From NCBI GenBank assembly GCA_965221635.1, contig OZ244902.1, positions 2,108,001 through 2,172,000 of the forward strand: 64,000 nucleotides of DNA, given 5' to 3'. The notes below the pieces were generated by a model. That model saw only the letters and a list, made by a program, of their open reading frames with translations. It searched no databases and was not told where the DNA came from. Origin of the DNA: JAAXHB01 sp965221635 (lineage in GTDB: Bacteria; Actinomycetota; Acidimicrobiia; Acidimicrobiales; Aldehydirespiratoraceae). Below, one piece after another: positions 41,731-48,940 of this stretch (its first letter is position 1; each line of letters begins with the position of its first letter). The position numbers and the translations under genes were made by a program.

Positions 41731-43157
41731 AACCCGCCCGCGATTACGGCCTCACCGGCGCCGAGTCGGCGCTGGCCATCGAGCGTGGCCTGGTGGAAGC
41801 CGAATGGTTCCGCCCGCCCGTCAATCCCGAACGGCTGCGAACGCTGCAACAGCGCAACAACAGCCGGGCCGCGCGCGACACCATCTTGTGGCTGGCGCTG
41901 CTCGCGCTGTTCGGGTATCTCGCATGGGTTGCTTGGGGCTCTTGGTGGGCGCTGCCCGCGTTCGCGGCTTACGGCACCCTTTACGGCGGGGCGGGGGATT
42001 CGCGTTGGCATGAATGCGGTCACGGCACGGCGTTCAAATCGAAACGCCTCAACGACGTGGTGTACTACCTGGCGTCGTTCATGCTGCTGCGCCAGCCCAC
42101 CTTGTGGCGCTGGTCGCATGTTCGCCATCACACCGACACGATCATCGTGGGCCGCGACCCCGAGATCACCTTCCCACGGCCGTCGTCGCCGGTGGCGGTG
42201 GTCGCCACGTTCGTGCCGGTGCGCAAAGTGCCGATGGCCTTGTGGCGCACCATGAAACACGCCGCCGGTCGCATCGATGACGACGCCCGGGATTTCATTC
42301 CCGAGGACGAACTGCCGAAACTCAAATGGGAGTCCCGTGCGTACGTGACGGTGATCGGCGCGGCGGTGATCTGGTCGCTGGTGGCGTGGACGCCGCTGCC
42401 GGTGCTGTACGTGGGCTTGCCAACCGTTTACGGCGCGTGGCTGATGGTGTTCTTCGCTCTCACACAGCACGCCGGGCTGCGTGAGGACGTGCTCGACCAT
42501 CGTCTCAACACCCGAACCGTGTACATGAACCCGGTGCTGCGGTTCTTGTACTCGAACATGAACTATCACATCGAACATCACATGTTTCCCACGGTTCCCT
42601 ACTACGCGCTGCCCGCCTTGCACGAGGAACTGAAGGACTACCTGCCGCCGCCGAAGAAGTCGTCGCTGGCCGCCTACCGCGACATCTGCTCGGCGATGCT
42701 GCGACAGTGGCGCGACCCCGCATATGACCGGCCCCGTCCCGACGTGCCGGAGGTGGGCGACCATCGCAGTCGTGTGGACACCGGCGTGGTGGCATGGGCA
42801 GGCCACACCCACGACGGGCTTGTCGACCTGGGCTCGGCCGAAATGGCCCGCGGGTCGTTGCGAAGAGTCGACCACGCGGATGACACGTACGTGTTGTGCC
42901 GCCTCGAATCGGCGCCCCACGGCGAAGAGTTCGTGCTGTGCGAGGGGATCTGCACCCATCAGCGGGCCCACCTGGCCGAGGGGGCCTTGGTTGACGACGT
43001 GATCGAATGCCCCAAACACAACGGACGTTTCGACCCGCGCACCGGTGAGGCCTTGCGCTTCCCGGCAAAGGCGCCGCTGGCCACCTACCACGTTGAGGTG
43101 CGCAACGGACGGGTGGTGTCCACCTTGGCCGAGAAAGCCCTTCAGGAGTCCCGATGA
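41727..43157 (+). CDS. Fatty-acid-desaturase-like hydroxylase fused to Rieske ferredoxin (MocD-MocE-like)
   Basis: A 476-aa two-domain protein. Residues about 1-330 are a membrane-type diiron desaturase/hydroxylase with histidine boxes HECGH (95-99), HVRHH (131-135) and HIEHH (281-285) and at least three hydrophobic segments. Residues about 355-470 are a Rieske [2Fe-2S] domain with CTH (409-411) and CPKH (428-431). In rhizobial rhizopine catabolism, MocD (hydroxylase) and MocE (Rieske ferredoxin) are separate proteins that remove an O-methyl group from 3-O-methyl-scyllo-inosamine. The fusion inside an iol operon suggests O-demethylation of a methylated inositol. Overlaps both neighbours by 4 nt. 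No ferredoxin reductase (MocF) is seen nearby. Confidence 0.85.
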   Translation: MKPARDYGLTGAESALAIERGLVEAEWFRPPVNPERLRTLQQRNNSRAARDTILWLALLALFGYLAWVAWGSWWALPAFAAYGTLYGGAGDSRWHECGHGTAFKSKRLNDVVYYLASFMLLRQPTLWRWSHVRHHTDTIIVGRDPEITFPRPSSPVAVVATFVPVRKVPMALWRTMKHAAGRIDDDARDFIPEDELPKLKWESRAYVTVIGAAVIWSLVAWTPLPVLYVGLPTVYGAWLMVFFALTQHAGLREDVLDHRLNTRTVYMNPVLRFLYSNMNYHIEHHMFPTVPYYALPALHEELKDYLPPPKKSSLAAYRDICSAMLRQWRDPAYDRPRPDVPEVGDHRSRVDTGVVAWAGHTHDGLVDLGSAEMARGSLRRVDHADDTYVLCRLESAPHGEEFVLCEGICTHQRAHLAEGALVDDVIECPKHNGRFDPRTGEALRFPAKAPLATYHVEVRNGRVVSTLAEKALQESR

Positions 43158-44182
43158 CCGAATCGGGGCCGCGCAGCGAGCCTGTGCGGATCGGCGTGAT
43201 CGGCTGCGGTCGCATCGGCTCAATGCACGCCGAGTTGACAGCGCGCCGGGTTCCCGAGGTTGCCCTCGCCGCGGTGTACGACCTTCATCACCCCACAGCC
43301 GCTGCGGTGGCAGGCGATCTGGGTGTGCGCCAAGCCTCCGGGGTGGCCGAGCTGATGGAAGCCGACGACGTTGACGCGGTGGCGATTTGCAGCTCCACCG
43401 ACACCCACGTCGACTTGTTGGTGCAAGCCGCCGCGGTGGGCAAGCCGGCTTTCGTGGAGAAGCCGTTGTCGCTTGACCTCGCAGAGGTGAACAGGGGCAT
43501 CGCCGCGGCGCGCCAAGCAGGAATCGGCGTGCAGGTGGGGTTCAACCGGCGTTTCGACGCGGCGCATCGTTACGTGCGCAACCGGGTGCGCAACGGCGAC
43601 GTGGGCGACGTTCACCTGGTGCGGATCTCCAGCCGCGACCCGGCGCCCCCGCCAATCGAGTACATCAACGTTTCGGGCGGGATCTTTTGTGACATGACCA
43701 TCCACGACTTTGACATGGCCCGCTTTGTGGTGGGAAGCGAAGTCACCGAGGTGTACGCAACCGGAGCGGTGCGAGTGGACCCCGCCATTGGCGAAGCCGG
43801 GGATCTCGACACGGCGGTGATCGTGCTCACCCACACCTGCGGGGCGATCACCACCATCGACAACAGCCGCCAGGCCGCTTACGGCTACGACCAGCGTGTG
43901 GAGGCGTTCGGGTCGGCGGGAATGGCGGCGTCGCACAACCCAACCGAGGCAACCGCGGGGTACTGGGGCGAGCAGGGCTCGTCGGGGCCGCCGATGCCGT
44001 GGTTCTTCCTGGAGCGTTACATCCCCTCTTACGTGCAGCAGTGGAAGGCCTTCGCGGCCACCGCAAGGGGAGAACCGTCACCGGTGACTCTCGAGGACGG
44101 TCGTGCGCCGCTGTTGATGGGCCTGGCGGCGGGCAAGTCGGCGCGCGAGGGTCGCCCTGTGGCCATCGACGAGATCGCCTGA
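43154..44182 (+). CDS. iolG: myo-Inositol 2-dehydrogenase (Gfo/Idh/MocA family)
   Basis: A 342-aa dehydrogenase. Rossmann motif IGVIGCGRIGSMHAELTARR, catalytic VEKPLSLDLAEV and the substrate-site FCDMTIHDFDMARF with its Asp/His pair match IolG closely. It oxidises myo-inositol to scyllo-inosose with NAD+, the entry step of the pathway. Overlaps the desaturase-Rieske gene by 4 nt. A second Gfo/Idh enzyme lies upstream in the same run. Confidence 0.88.
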   Translation: MTESGPRSEPVRIGVIGCGRIGSMHAELTARRVPEVALAAVYDLHHPTAAAVAGDLGVRQASGVAELMEADDVDAVAICSSTDTHVDLLVQAAAVGKPAFVEKPLSLDLAEVNRGIAAARQAGIGVQVGFNRRFDAAHRYVRNRVRNGDVGDVHLVRISSRDPAPPPIEYINVSGGIFCDMTIHDFDMARFVVGSEVTEVYATGAVRVDPAIGEAGDLDTAVIVLTHTCGAITTIDNSRQAAYGYDQRVEAFGSAGMAASHNPTEATAGYWGEQGSSGPPMPWFFLERYIPSYVQQWKAFAATARGEPSPVTLEDGRAPLLMGLAAGKSAREGRPVAIDEIA

Positions 44183-44198
44183 GCGGGAGCGCCTGCTG

Positions 44199-45146
44199 AT
44201 GAGGGCTTACGTCACCGGCGGCACCGGTTTTGTGGGGTCGAACGTCGTGAAGGTGTTCGCCGAGCGTCACGGCGCCGAGGTGTTGTGCCCGACGCATCGC
44301 TTCGTGCCCGCAGACGGGTCGCAGCCTGCCCGGGTGACCACAGAGAGCGTTGACCTGCTTGATCGGGAGGCAACCCGGCGAAGCGTGGCGGGGTTTGCGC
44401 CCGATGTGATCGTGCATTCGATGATCCTCAACGACTTCGAACGCTGCCTCGCCGATCGGGATCTGGCCTGGCGCAGCTACGTGGGCGCCACCGAAACGCT
44501 CGCGGATGCGGCCGCCGATGTGGGGGCGTTGATGATTCTGGTGTCCACCGACTGGGTGTTCGACGGCACGCAGCCAGGCGCGGATGAGACCACCCCTCCC
44601 AATCCGGTGAACTTCTACGGCGTGCTCAAAATGGCAAGCGAAATGGCCACCGTTGCCCGTGGAGGGGCGGTGGCCCGGGTGTCGGCGGTGAGCGGCATGC
44701 ACTGGGCACGCGAGTCCACTCCACGCACCCAGGACGGCGGGTTCGGCTACCTGGTGACGTCGCTGGTGGAAGCGCTCGAGGGCGGTCGGCGGTTCGGGGT
44801 GTGGGAGTCCGACCGGATCAACATGGTGGCCTCACCGTCGCTGGCCAGCGAATGCGCCGAGGTGATGTGGAAGATCGCGGCCACCAAATCCACGGGCATT
44901 TTCCACGCGTGCGGCGCGGGCGCCACCAGCCGCATGGAGCTGGCGCTGCTTGCTTGCGACGTGTTCGACCTGGACCCCGAGCTGGTGGTGGCAACCCCGC
45001 CGGATCCCGAGCCTGGCTTTCCGATCCCGTACGACACGAGCCTGGCGGTGCGCCGCACCCGAGAGGTACTCGACTACGACCCGCCGACCATCGCCGAACT
45101 GCTCGTGAAGTTCCGCAACGAACGCGCCACCGGCAACCTGGCCTGA
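44199..45146 (+). CDS. RmlD-like extended SDR (NAD-dependent epimerase/reductase family)
   Basis: A 315-aa protein. Cofactor motif AYVTGGTGFVGSNVVKVF at the N-terminus; active-site STDWVFDGTQ and YGVLKMASE (YxxxK); C-terminal DPPTIAELLVKF. The layout is that of dTDP-4-dehydrorhamnose reductase, but no other rhamnose genes are present. In this operon it may reduce or epimerise a keto-inositol or an open-chain sugar. GGGAG lies about 12 nt before the ATG. Function inferred only at family level. Confidence 0.8.
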   Translation: MRAYVTGGTGFVGSNVVKVFAERHGAEVLCPTHRFVPADGSQPARVTTESVDLLDREATRRSVAGFAPDVIVHSMILNDFERCLADRDLAWRSYVGATETLADAAADVGALMILVSTDWVFDGTQPGADETTPPNPVNFYGVLKMASEMATVARGGAVARVSAVSGMHWARESTPRTQDGGFGYLVTSLVEALEGGRRFGVWESDRINMVASPSLASECAEVMWKIAATKSTGIFHACGAGATSRMELALLACDVFDLDPELVVATPPDPEPGFPIPYDTSLAVRRTREVLDYDPPTIAELLVKFRNERATGNLA

Positions 45147-45241
45147 CCGACACGCCACCCAACAGGGACCACCCAACGGGGCGCCAACCGGCAGTGCGTG
45201 GCTTCAGCAACGAGGCGAACCCGAACAACGAGGTGAGGAAC

Positions 45242-46186
45242 TTGACAACCGACCTAGAAGGCACAAAGACACTCACGGTGATCGAGCGTTGCGGTTCGCG
45301 TTCGGGCCCGCTGCGCGCCGAAACCGGTTCGGGGTCGCTGAAGGTCACACCCGAAACGGCCGGCTGGGAGCACCTGGCCTTCGAGGTGTTGACCCTGGGC
45401 GACGGCGGGCCTGCTGGTTCGGAAGCGTCCGGGCGCTCCACCGACCGTGAGACCGCCATCGTGCCACTTGAGGGCGCCGGAACGGTGATCACCGGCGAGC
45501 GCGGTGACCGCATCGAGGCGCCGGTGAGCCGTTCGTCGGTGTTTTCCGAAATGGCTCGGGTGGTGTACGTGCCGCCAGGGGTTGCTTGGCGTGTGGTGGC
45601 CGAGGACGGCGGGTCGCTCACCGTGGCGGTGGGCTCGGCGCCGGCGGAGGGGCGCTACCCGGCGCGGGTGATCGAACCCACCGAGATGCGCAGCGAGATC
45701 CGCGGCGGCGGGCAGGCGCACCGGCAGGTGATCCATTCGTTGGCTCATCCGTTGCCGGCGGAGCGGCTGATCCTTTACGAGGTGTACGTGCCGCGTGGCA
45801 CATGGTCGGGCTGGCCGCCGCACTGCCACGACGGTCGTGACGGCTCGCCTTACCTGGAGGAGGTGTACTGGTTTCGCCTCGACCGGCCCGAGGGTTACGC
45901 CATTCACCGCAACTGGCGCCACGACGAGGACTTCGACGAGGCGGTGGTGGCACACGACGGCGACCTGGTGCTGGTGCCCAAGGGGTATCACACGTCGGTG
46001 GCGTGCCCCGGTTCGAACATGTACTTCCTGAACTACCTGGCGGGGGAACTGATCGGCGACCAGCGGCGCACCCCGCCGTGCTTCGCGGCGGAACACACCT
46101 GGATCGAGTCCGACTGGACAGCAGGCGAATGGGGACTGCCCGTGGTGAGCGCCGAGACCTCCGTGACAGGTGCGAGCGGGTCATGA
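45242..46186 (+). CDS. iolB: 5-deoxy-glucuronate isomerase
   Basis: About 314 aa, a bicupin. The metal-binding region is plain: GWPPHCHDGRDGSPYLEEVYWFRLDRPEGYAIHRNW, containing the His/His/Glu cluster of IolB. It converts 5-deoxy-glucuronate to DKG, the substrate of IolC. No ATG is available: TTG 45242 with GAGGTGAGGAAC upstream is my choice; GTG 45233 and a GTG near 45195 are alternatives. The stop overlaps the next ATG. Confidence 0.88.
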   Translation: MTTDLEGTKTLTVIERCGSRSGPLRAETGSGSLKVTPETAGWEHLAFEVLTLGDGGPAGSEASGRSTDRETAIVPLEGAGTVITGERGDRIEAPVSRSSVFSEMARVVYVPPGVAWRVVAEDGGSLTVAVGSAPAEGRYPARVIEPTEMRSEIRGGGQAHRQVIHSLAHPLPAERLILYEVYVPRGTWSGWPPHCHDGRDGSPYLEEVYWFRLDRPEGYAIHRNWRHDEDFDEAVVAHDGDLVLVPKGYHTSVACPGSNMYFLNYLAGELIGDQRRTPPCFAAEHTWIESDWTAGEWGLPVVSAETSVTGASGS

Positions 46187-47028
46187 GCCTCGACGGAATC
46201 TCCGTGGACGACCGTTTCGCGGTTCTCGCCATCGACCATCGCGACTCGATGCGAGCAGTCCTCGCCCCCGACGCACCCGATTCGCTGTCGGCGTCCGCGA
46301 TCACCGAGTTCAAGTTCGACGTGGTGGACAACCTCGCCGGTGACGCCACAGGTGTGATGCTCGACCCGGAGTACTCGATCCCAGACCTTGTGGATTGCCT
46401 GCCTTCCGGGGTTGGGTTCACCGCCGCGTTGGAAGCCCAGGGTTACGCCGCCAACCCCGAAACTGCGATCACGCGAGTGCTAGACGGATGGTCCGCGGCC
46501 CAAGCAGCCGAATCGGGCGCAGCCGCGGCCAAGCTGCTGGTGCCCTACAGGCCCGATCTGGCGAACGCGTCGTCTCAAAGACAAGCCGCCGCCGACATCT
46601 TGGACGAGTGTCGTGACGTTGGCCTGCCGTTGGTGTTGGAGCCGCTGTTCTACGGACTGCGCGACCCGTCGACGCGGCCACGCATCGTGTTGGACACCGT
46701 GGAACACTTCGCCGAGCTTGAGCCCGACTTGTTGAAGCTGCCGTTTCCGGTGGACGTGGCGCACGACACCGACCGGCGCCGCTGGGCCCAGGCATGTGAG
46801 GAGATCACCGCCCGCTGCGGTTGCGGATGGACGCTGCTGTCCGGCGGCGGAAGCTACGAGGCGTACCGGATGCAAGTGGCCGCCGCGGTGGACGCCGGAG
46901 GGTCGGGGTTCATGGTGGGTCGGGCGTTGTGGGGCCCAGCAGTGGCCGCCGAGCCCGAGGATCGTGTGAGCGTGCTGCGCGAAGTGGTGCGACCCCGCCT
47001 CGCCGAACTGCGCAACATCGTCTTCTAG
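46183..47028 (+). CDS. LacD/DeoC-like class I aldolase (probable DKG-6-phosphate aldolase)
   Basis: A 281-aa TIM-barrel protein beginning SLDGISVDDRFAVLAIDHRDSMR, with FKFDVVDNL, VMLDPEYSIPDL, AAKLLVPYRPD, VLEPLFYG, LLKLPFPVDV and SGGGSYEAYRMQV, as in tagatose-1,6-bisphosphate aldolases. Its position as the last gene after iolB (ATGA overlap), and the absence of any IolJ- or DUF2090-type aldolase, make cleavage of DKG-6-phosphate to malonate semialdehyde and dihydroxyacetone phosphate its likely job. I cannot assign the Schiff-base Lys with certainty among the conserved lysines. Confidence 0.75.
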   Translation: MSLDGISVDDRFAVLAIDHRDSMRAVLAPDAPDSLSASAITEFKFDVVDNLAGDATGVMLDPEYSIPDLVDCLPSGVGFTAALEAQGYAANPETAITRVLDGWSAAQAAESGAAAAKLLVPYRPDLANASSQRQAAADILDECRDVGLPLVLEPLFYGLRDPSTRPRIVLDTVEHFAELEPDLLKLPFPVDVAHDTDRRRWAQACEEITARCGCGWTLLSGGGSYEAYRMQVAAAVDAGGSGFMVGRALWGPAVAAEPEDRVSVLREVVRPRLAELRNIVF

Positions 47029-47046
47029 CGCCAAGTCCTGAACCTG

Positions 47047-47061
47047 CGCGCCCCGGGCGCG
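47047..47061. terminator. GC hairpin at the end of the iol operon
   Basis: CGCGCCC-C-GGGCGCG (7-bp arms) lies 19 nt after the last iol stop, in a 122-nt gap between convergent genes. A perfect 12-bp palindrome CTGCGATCGCAG follows at 47100-47111. Either could end transcription; no U-tract is present. Confidence 0.45.
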
Positions 47062-47150
47062 TGGCCCGGGAGTTCGCCCGTCGTGATCCGGGTGTCGGAC
47101 TGCGATCGCAGCACACCAAGTGGTGACCGTGCACCAGAGGCGGGGCGCGG

Positions 47151-48068
47151 TCAGTAGCCGGCTGTTACGTCCACTTCTCCGAGCATTGGCTCGCCTGCCA
47201 GCCACCGGCTCACGTTCTCTCGCACCCGTTTGGCGATGAGCGGCAACCCCATTTCGGGTGTGTTGCCGATGTGGGGGGTGATCACACAGTTGGGCAACTG
47301 CCACAACTCAGACTCGTCAGGCAGCGGCTCGGGGTCGGTCACATCCAGCACCGCGCCCGCGATCACACCGCTGCCCAAGGCCTGGGCGAGCGCCGCGTGG
47401 TCGACGTGACCGCCACGCCCGGCGTTCACAAGCCAGGCGTGCGAGCCCATTGCCTCCAACATGGCGGCGTTCACGATGTGGCGTGTTTCGCTGGTGAGGG
47501 CCAGGGCCACCACCACCGCGTCGGCGCCGGTGACGGCGTCGATCACATCGGCGGGGCCCACAGTGCGGTGAGCCCCCGGGAACGGTTCGGCTGATCGTCT
47601 CACCACCGTGAGGCGACAACCCCAAGGGCCGAGCAGGCGTGCCAGCGAGGTTGTGATCCCACCCCCTCCGAGCACCGTGATGTTGGCGCCCAACAGGTTG
47701 CGTCCGGTTTGCGCAGGCCAGCTCTGCGCCCGGGCGAAGGTGTGGAAGTCCCTGAAGCCCATCAGCAGGGAGGCCATTATCCACTCGGCAACCGGTTCTG
47801 CGTAAACGCCCTTTCCGCAAGTCCAGAGGCGCCGATGATCCAGGTACTCGGCGAAGGGTTCCACACCTGCGTAGGGGAGTTGCACCCACTCCACGTTGGG
47901 CGCCTCGGCAATGGTTTGCGGGTAAAGGCGCGGCGAAAGCGGATCGGCCCACATCAACGCCTTGGCCTCACCAAGCGGCGCGACCTGTGCCCCCGCCTCG
48001 GTGACCGCGGCAGCGAAGGCGTCGTACATGGCCGGGCGCGTGGCCGGGGCCACCGCAACCAGGCTCAC
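47151..48068 (-). CDS. D-2-hydroxyacid dehydrogenase family protein
   Basis: A 305-aa protein from GTG 48068 (GGGGGTG upstream); a longer reading would run into upp. NAD motif TVLGGGGITTSLARLLGPWG; catalytic Arg in NAGRGGHVDH, Glu in LDVTDPEPLP and His in ITPHIGNTPE. The N-terminal domain (VSLVAVAPATRPAMYDAF) is short, as in the uncharacterised hydroxyacid dehydrogenase subgroup. It is convergent with the iol operon and 67 nt downstream of upp, so probably not part of the inositol regulon. Confidence 0.85.
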   Translation of the reverse strand: MSLVAVAPATRPAMYDAFAAAVTEAGAQVAPLGEAKALMWADPLSPRLYPQTIAEAPNVEWVQLPYAGVEPFAEYLDHRRLWTCGKGVYAEPVAEWIMASLLMGFRDFHTFARAQSWPAQTGRNLLGANITVLGGGGITTSLARLLGPWGCRLTVVRRSAEPFPGAHRTVGPADVIDAVTGADAVVVALALTSETRHIVNAAMLEAMGSHAWLVNAGRGGHVDHAALAQALGSGVIAGAVLDVTDPEPLPDESELWQLPNCVITPHIGNTPEMGLPLIAKRVRENVSRWLAGEPMLGEVDVTAGY

Positions 48069-48135
48069 AGCGAGGCACCCCCGGGCGTGGCGGCGTGAAA
48101 CACTGCCCGGGCACTGCTGTGCGGCGCCGAGAGAT

Positions 48136-48765
48136 TCACGGCATCGCCCCGAATTGGCGGTCGCCTGCGTCGCCGAGCCCGGGCACGATGAAGCCGTGCT
48201 CATCGAGGGACTCGTCGATGGCGGTCACCCATATGTGGTCGGCGAGGCCGAGGTCTCGCATCCGCTCGATCCCCGCGGCAGACGCGATCACACACAGCAC
48301 GTTCACGGTGCCGCCGTTGCGTTTGCGCAGCATCTCGCAGGCATGACGGATGGTGCCCCCCGTTGCGAGCATCGGATCCAAAATGAGCGCGTCACGGCCT
48401 TTGAGATCATCGGGAATGGTGCTGGCGTAGCGGCTCGGCTCAAGGGTCACCTCGTTGCGGATCACACCCAGCAGCGCCACCGGAGCATCACCAAGCAAAT
48501 CGAGCGCACCGTCGAGCATTCCTAGCCCGGCCCGAAGCACGGGTATCAGCAGCGGCGGCGCCTCAAGACGCACCCCCACCGCATTGGACATTGGTGTGAC
48601 GATCTCCTCGGGCACCACCACTGCGTCGCGCATGGCCTCGTACACCAGCATCTTCCCAAGGTCTCGCAGCACCCTGCGGAACTCGGTGGCGCCGGTGTCC
48701 AACTCGCGCAGGCGTGTGAGCCGGGCCAGTGCCAGCGCGTTCTCCACCACATGAATCTCGGTCAC
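48136..48765 (-). CDS. upp: Uracil phosphoribosyltransferase
   Basis: A 209-aa protein starting at GTG 48765 (VTEIHVVENALALARLTRLR), the usual start and length for Upp. Motifs: AVGVRLEAPPLLIPVLRAGLGM, the PRPP-binding DPMLATGGTIRHA and C-terminal ITAID-like WVTAIDESLDEHGFIVPGLGDAGDRQFG. It makes UMP from uracil and PRPP for pyrimidine salvage. It is divergent from the giant surface-protein gene over 175 nt. Confidence 0.95.
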   Translation of the reverse strand: MTEIHVVENALALARLTRLRELDTGATEFRRVLRDLGKMLVYEAMRDAVVVPEEIVTPMSNAVGVRLEAPPLLIPVLRAGLGMLDGALDLLGDAPVALLGVIRNEVTLEPSRYASTIPDDLKGRDALILDPMLATGGTIRHACEMLRKRNGGTVNVLCVIASAAGIERMRDLGLADHIWVTAIDESLDEHGFIVPGLGDAGDRQFGAMP

Positions 48766-48914
48766 GGTTCTGGAGTCTTGGGTTTTTTCGGCGGGTTGGC
48801 AACCCTGCGAGCGTGTGCCCACAAGGCCGGCACCGGGTAAGGGGTTGTGGCGACGTTTGCACTCAAGTAGCGGCGACACCTGCCGACATCTCACAACCCC
48901 GGAGTAGAGATGCC

Positions 48915-48920
48915 TACAAT
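48915..48920 (+). promoter_or_regulatory. -10 element of giant surface gene A
   Basis: TACAAT, 20 nt before the ATG at 48941. The context GTAGAG..CTACAAT...TCGTG..TGA.CCC-ATG is conserved before the second giant gene (TACGAT at 58032-58037), supporting a shared promoter. No clear -35. Confidence 0.55.
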
Positions 48921-48940
48921 TGGTCATCGTGGGTGAGCCC

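Noticed and set aside
41727..43157. Membrane lipid desaturase unrelated to inositol
   Set aside because: Not excluded outright, but the fused Rieske domain and 4-nt overlaps with an SDR and iolG fit a cyclitol oxygenase better than lipid desaturation.
48920..48940. TTG start adding 7 residues to giant protein A
   Set aside because: It overlaps the TACAAT -10 hexamer and has no counterpart in paralog B; ATG 48941 gives a normal signal peptide.
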